64,000 bases of DNA, from assembly GCA_902800305.1 (NCBI GenBank), contig CADCDP010000021.1, positions 1-64,000 on the forward strand, in the 5' to 3' direction. The stretch is from an uncultured Bacteroidales bacterium. Lineage in GTDB: Bacteria > Bacteroidota > Bacteroidia > Bacteroidales > Bacteroidaceae. Below the pieces are notes generated by a model. That model was not told the DNA's origin. It saw nothing but the letters and a program-made list of their open reading frames with translations, and did no database searches. Numbering within the stretch: position 1 is the first letter of the stretch; every line of letters begins with the position of its first letter. Positions 61,288 through 64,000 of the stretch are shown piece after piece. A program made the position numbers and the translations under genes.

Positions 61288-61671
61288 TCAGGTGGTGCCT
61301 GCTTCATCTTTGGAGTCCTTTGTTTCGTTCCATGCCTTCACCACGTCGTCGATGGTCATGTCAAGCAATCGGAGGCGACGGAGGAACTCTGGCAGTTCGT
61401 GCTGACGGAACTCGTGTTTGCGGGCGATACGGATTTTGTGGCGGGCACCAGGGGAGACGAACACGCCGATGCCTCGCCGTTGGTAGATAATCTCGTCGCG
61501 TTGTAGGATGTCGAAGGTGCGCAGGACGGTGTTGGTGTTGACCTCATACTCGGCAGCCAGTTCGCGGATGCTGGGCACCCGTTCGTCTTCCTGATACTTG
61601 CCGGAGAGGATGTCGTCGCACACACGGTCGGCAATCTTCATGTAGATGGCTCTCTCGTTCTGGTAAATCAT
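61288..61671 (-). CDS. GntR-family (YtrA-type) transcriptional regulator
   Basis: A 127-residue regulator. The winged helix-turn-helix reads AIYMKIADRVCDDILSGKYQEDERVPSIRELAAEYEVNTNTVLRTFDILQRDEIIYQRRGIGVFVSPGA, the classic GntR DNA-binding domain. Only a short helical tail follows, as in the YtrA subfamily that controls ABC exporters. The ATG at 61671 overlaps the TGA of the permease gene (ATGA); longer readings extend into that gene and are rejected. It is the third gene of an ABC operon that it probably controls. Confidence 0.92.
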   Translation of the reverse strand: MIYQNERAIYMKIADRVCDDILSGKYQEDERVPSIRELAAEYEVNTNTVLRTFDILQRDEIIYQRRGIGVFVSPGARHKIRIARKHEFRQHELPEFLRRLRLLDMTIDDVVKAWNETKDSKDEAGTT

Positions 61672-62471
61672 AGGGTGACGAATTTGTGAGTGACTATTTG
61701 GGCACGACAGAAGGAGCGGTAGGCGAGGTAGGTAAAGGGGATGGAGAGTAGGGGAACTCCATAAGACCACATCATACGTGCAATGAGTGGGGCTCGTTGA
61801 TGCAATAACCCCATAAAGTCTAGTACAAAGACAAGAATTGCCATCAGAACGAAGATGATGATAGTGGCATAGATCCATCCTGCCCGACGAAAGGCAATGC
61901 CGAACCAGATAAAGAACGAATAGAATGCCAAAGCCATCATGTAGCTCCAAAACAAGTTATAAATAAAATAACTGAGGAAAGATGTGTCGCACATGACTGC
62001 ATTTGCCAGATTTCCATATAAACAATAGTAGAAAAAGATTTTCATCCATTCAGGTTGATTGCCCGCCAACGTGTCCATCGTTCCGAGGAATAGTGTAACA
62101 ACAACATTTCCAGCCAGAAGGGCGACATTCACAAGAATGGGCACTCCGACAACACCCATGATGAAGCGTGAGAGGAACTTCTCAGCGTTGCTGGCAGGGA
62201 GGCTGAGGTAAGAAATGGCTCGTTGTTTGTGATGGATGGCGTCGAAGAGATAGGAAATGAGGATAAGCGTCCCGATCCAGTATATCTGATGGATAAGGGC
62301 ATACTGGGAATAGCCATATGCCACAGAGGAAATGCGCATGAGAATGAAGTCGAGAATCGCTACCTTCACAAGAAAAATGGCGAAGCAGATAAGAAAGAGT
62401 CTCAAGTATTGGTATTTTTCTGTGCGCCAATAAAAACGCCACAGTTGCAGGATATAGGAGATGGTATTCAT
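61668..62471 (-). CDS. ABC-type transporter membrane protein
   Basis: A 267-residue protein with about six hydrophobic segments, for example YLRLFLICFAIFLVKVAILDFILM, IYWIGTLILISYLF, GVPILVNVALLAGNVVVTLFLG and IIIFVLMAILVFVLDFMGLL. It lies between an ABC ATPase gene (19-base gap) and the GntR gene (ATGA overlap), so it is the permease partner. The substrate is unknown; YtrA-regulated systems often export antimicrobials or respond to envelope stress. ATG start at 62471. Confidence 0.85.
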   Translation of the reverse strand: MNTISYILQLWRFYWRTEKYQYLRLFLICFAIFLVKVAILDFILMRISSVAYGYSQYALIHQIYWIGTLILISYLFDAIHHKQRAISYLSLPASNAEKFLSRFIMGVVGVPILVNVALLAGNVVVTLFLGTMDTLAGNQPEWMKIFFYYCLYGNLANAVMCDTSFLSYFIYNLFWSYMMALAFYSFFIWFGIAFRRAGWIYATIIIFVLMAILVFVLDFMGLLHQRAPLIARMMWSYGVPLLSIPFTYLAYRSFCRAQIVTHKFVTL

Positions 62472-62490
62472 AATTAATTATAATTCGTTG

Positions 62491-63309
62491 TTAAAGAGAA
62501 ATTTGGTGTACGGCATTGAACAGCAGTTCGAGGTTGAGGGGAGTTTCCTCGTCATCGGGTTGACGGAGGGAGAGGGTGGCGTTGCCCTGTGGGGTGCGCT
62601 CGGTGTAGAGCACCTCGTCGGTAAGGGCCTCGTTGGAACGGATGTCGAAGGTGTACTTCTCGCAGAGGTCGGCTACCGAGGCATTGAGCAGGAGTTGTGA
62701 GCGTTGCAGGATGATGACGTGGTCGAGCAGAGCCTCCACGTCGTGCAATTGGTGGGTGGCCATGATGAGGGTGCGCTCTTCGGTCATAGTGGTGGCAATG
62801 ACCTTGCGGAACTGCTTCTTGGAGGGCACGTCAAGTCCGTTGGTCGGCTCGTCCATTAAGAGGTAGCGCACGTTGGTGGCAAGGGCGAAACTCATGAGTG
62901 CCTTTTTCTTGTTGCCCATCGAGAACTGGTCGATTCGTGCGTCGAGGGGCAGGTGGAACTCTTCCATGCAGCGTCGGAGGATGTCGTCGCTGAATGCAGG
63001 GTAGAAGGGACGGTAGGTCTCCACATAATCGGTGAATCGCATCCGAGGCAGGTCGAACTCTTCTGGCACGATGTACATCTGCTGTAAAGTCTCGCGCTTG
63101 CGTCGGCTTACGTCGATGCCGTCCACCAAGATGCCCCCTTTGTCGGGACGGAGTAATCCCATCAGCAGGTAGAGGAGGGTCGATTTGCCCGTTCCGTTCT
63201 CTCCGAGCAGTCCATAGACTTTGTTCTGCTCCATTTGCAAACAAAATTCGTCGAAAACTGGCGCACTCTTGCTGCTGTAACTGAAACTAATGTTCTGAAC
63301 TTCAATCAT
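62491..63309 (-). CDS. ABC transporter ATP-binding protein
   Basis: A 272-residue ATPase. Walker A is GLLGENGTGKSTLLYLL, the signature is QFSMGNKKKALMSFALA (a degenerate LSGGQ-type C-loop), Walker B is YLLMDEPTNGLD, and the switch His is in MATHQLHD. The ATG at 63309 (MIEVQNISFSY) is chosen because the promoter box at 63351-63358 puts the transcription start near 63344. First gene of the ABC-permease-GntR operon. Confidence 0.95.
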   Translation of the reverse strand: MIEVQNISFSYSSKSAPVFDEFCLQMEQNKVYGLLGENGTGKSTLLYLLMGLLRPDKGGILVDGIDVSRRKRETLQQMYIVPEEFDLPRMRFTDYVETYRPFYPAFSDDILRRCMEEFHLPLDARIDQFSMGNKKKALMSFALATNVRYLLMDEPTNGLDVPSKKQFRKVIATTMTEERTLIMATHQLHDVEALLDHVIILQRSQLLLNASVADLCEKYTFDIRSNEALTDEVLYTERTPQGNATLSLRQPDDEETPLNLELLFNAVHQISL

Positions 63310-63350
63310 AATAGTATTGCGTTTATGTGTCCTAAGTAAGTAAGACACTG

Positions 63351-63383
63351 CAAAGATAAGTCTTTCCTCCTTAAACTTCCAAA
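63351..63383 (-). promoter_or_regulatory. Promoter of the ABC-permease-GntR operon
   Basis: On the minus strand TTTG (63380-63383), a 21-base spacer, and TATCTTTG (63351-63358). The spacer carries no obvious inverted repeat that could be the GntR operator. Confidence 0.8.
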
Positions 63384-63530
63384 TGTTGACAAGAGTTTAA
63401 CCTTTGTTAACGCGAGTGGAGCGGTACGAAAATGGAAACCGGATGCTAAAAACAGCACCCTTGATTCACTTTTTTCAGTCTTTTTTGAAAAAAACTCTTA
63501 ACTTCTACCTTCCGTCTCCTAACTTTTTAC

Positions 63531-63538
63531 TATCTTTG
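63531..63538 (+). promoter_or_regulatory. Promoter -7 box of rplS
   Basis: TATCTTTG lies 12 bases before the structured leader and about 100 bases before the rplS ATG. Confidence 0.8.
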
Positions 63539-63550
63539 CACCCGTTTTTT

Positions 63551-63598
63551 GGCGAAGCCGCTGTCCTACAGGGAGAGAGTCCCGGAGAATGCTTCGTT
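63551..63598 (+). promoter_or_regulatory. Structured leader of rplS (three-way junction candidate)
   Basis: GGCGAAGC (63551-63558) pairs with GCTTCGTT (63591-63598), with G-U pairs at the end. Inside are two small hairpins: CTGT-CCT-ACAG (63561-63571) and GGA-GAGAG-TCC (63572-63582). A three-way junction directly after the expected transcription start and ahead of a ribosomal protein gene suggests an autoregulatory leader. Known-family membership was not checked. Confidence 0.6.
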
Positions 63599-63637
63599 GT
63601 AATTCTTTAATTAAAATAAAAAAATCAAACCAAAACA

Positions 63638-64000
63638 ATGGCAGTAGATTTAATTAAAGTGGCAGAGGAAGCCATGCAGACTTCTGAGCCAAAGCAGTAC
63701 CCTCAGTTTAAGGCAGGTGACACTGTGACCGTGGCTTACAAGATTATCGAGGGTTCAAAAGAACGTATCCAGCTCTATCGTGGTGTGGTCATCAAGATTG
63801 CTGGTCATCAGGACAAGAAGCGCTTCACTGTGCGCAAGATGTCAGGCACTGTAGGTGTAGAACGTATCTTCCCTCTCAACTCACCCAACATCGATTCTAT
63901 CGAGGTGAACAAGATTGGTAAGGTACGTCGTGCTAAGCTCTACTATCTGCGCAATCTCACAGGTAAGAAGGCACGCATCAAGGAAAAGCTTACAAGCAAG
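63638..64000 (+). CDS. rplS: 50S ribosomal protein L19 (runs off the window end)
   Basis: The reading frame starts with ATG at 63638 ([13 protein letters not shown]) and is open to the last base, giving 121 residues without a stop. It is L19: [50 protein letters not shown] and [23 protein letters not shown] are characteristic. L19 sits at the 30S-50S interface. At 121 residues the protein is already about full length, so only a few residues should be missing. Confidence 0.97.
   Translation, partial: MAVDLIKVAEEAMQTSEPKQYPQFKAGDTVTVAYKIIEGSKERIQLYRGVVIKIAGHQDKKRFTVRKMSGTVGVERIFPLNSPNIDSIEVNKIGKVRRAKLYYLRNLTGKKARIKEKLTSK

Larger units (their letters stand above)
63310..63637. other. 328-base divergent intergenic region
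   Basis: It contains the ABC operon promoter on the minus strand, an AT-rich middle, and the rplS promoter with a structured leader on the plus strand. No extra gene is convincing. Confidence 0.65.

Noticed and set aside
61672..61950. Long N-terminal extension of the GntR regulator
   Set aside because: It lies entirely within the permease gene in another frame; the ATGA overlap start gives a normal YtrA-type length.

Overview
The window is a chromosome segment of a Bacteroidales bacterium, most likely a Prevotella/Segatella-type member of the Prevotellaceae. Evidence: many genes are preceded by the Bacteroidota promoter -7 box TAnnTTTG (several with a TTTG box 19-21 bp upstream), Shine-Dalgarno sequences are mostly absent, the division cluster has the Bacteroidota order and lacks murF and ddl, MurE has the meso-DAP signature DNPR, and secreted proteins carry Prevotella-like C-terminal tails. 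No rRNA, prophage, insertion sequence or CRISPR-Cas locus is visible.

Layout. (1) 203-3771, minus: acyl-CoA dehydrogenase with both electron-transfer flavoprotein subunits. (2) 4046-15998, minus: a 1876-residue secreted multidomain protein, a GH128-like secreted glycoside hydrolase, a short PriA helicase and an outer-membrane beta-barrel protein. (3) 16445-32738, plus: the dcw cluster mraZ-rsmH-ftsL-ftsI-murE-mraY-murD-ftsW-murG-murC-ftsQ-ftsA-ftsZ, with a probable MraZ operator in front and a second promoter before murG. (4) 32974-36457: gyrB, rpsT and tRNA-Glu (minus), recO (plus). (5) 36458-43047: accessory segment with an AAA ATPase, a TlpA-like gene remnant, a secreted protein, a VapX/VapD toxin-antitoxin pair whose 58-residue first gene is easily missed, and an ECF sigma/anti-sigma/secreted-protein triplet joined by ATGA overlaps. 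(6) 43133-45996, minus: uxuB and uxuA (hexuronate catabolism). (7) 46190-56556, minus: an unusual locus, probably one transcription unit for its first seven genes, encoding a membrane protein, a 1031-residue tubulin/FtsZ-superfamily protein, a zinc-ribbon/coiled-coil/MORN-like membrane protein and five exported proteins of unknown function. (8) 56873-61117, plus: GH115 alpha-glucuronidase and a GH97 enzyme. (9) 61288-63309, minus: ABC ATPase, permease and GntR regulator. (10) 63638 to the end: rplS (L19) behind a structured leader.

Functional links: GH115 can release (methyl)glucuronate that feeds, after isomerisation and reduction encoded elsewhere, into UxuA/UxuB. The dcw cluster supplies peptidoglycan precursor synthesis and the divisome. 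Locus (7) is the best candidate for an undescribed system: a large cytoplasmic tubulin-like GTPase encoded with inner-membrane and periplasmic partners.

Non-coding structure is rich. Three copies of a palindromic array (17-bp palindromes separated by 7-bp spacers, the fuller copies closed by an outer inverted repeat) sit downstream of genes. Two spacers in locus (7) carry heptamer repeats full of overlapping stop/start codons. There is also a nested inverted-repeat element, a palindrome inside the dcw cluster, a pair of similar hairpins around priA, and a 20-bp inverted repeat flanking the GH115 gene. All domain and family calls come from reading motifs; no database search was run.
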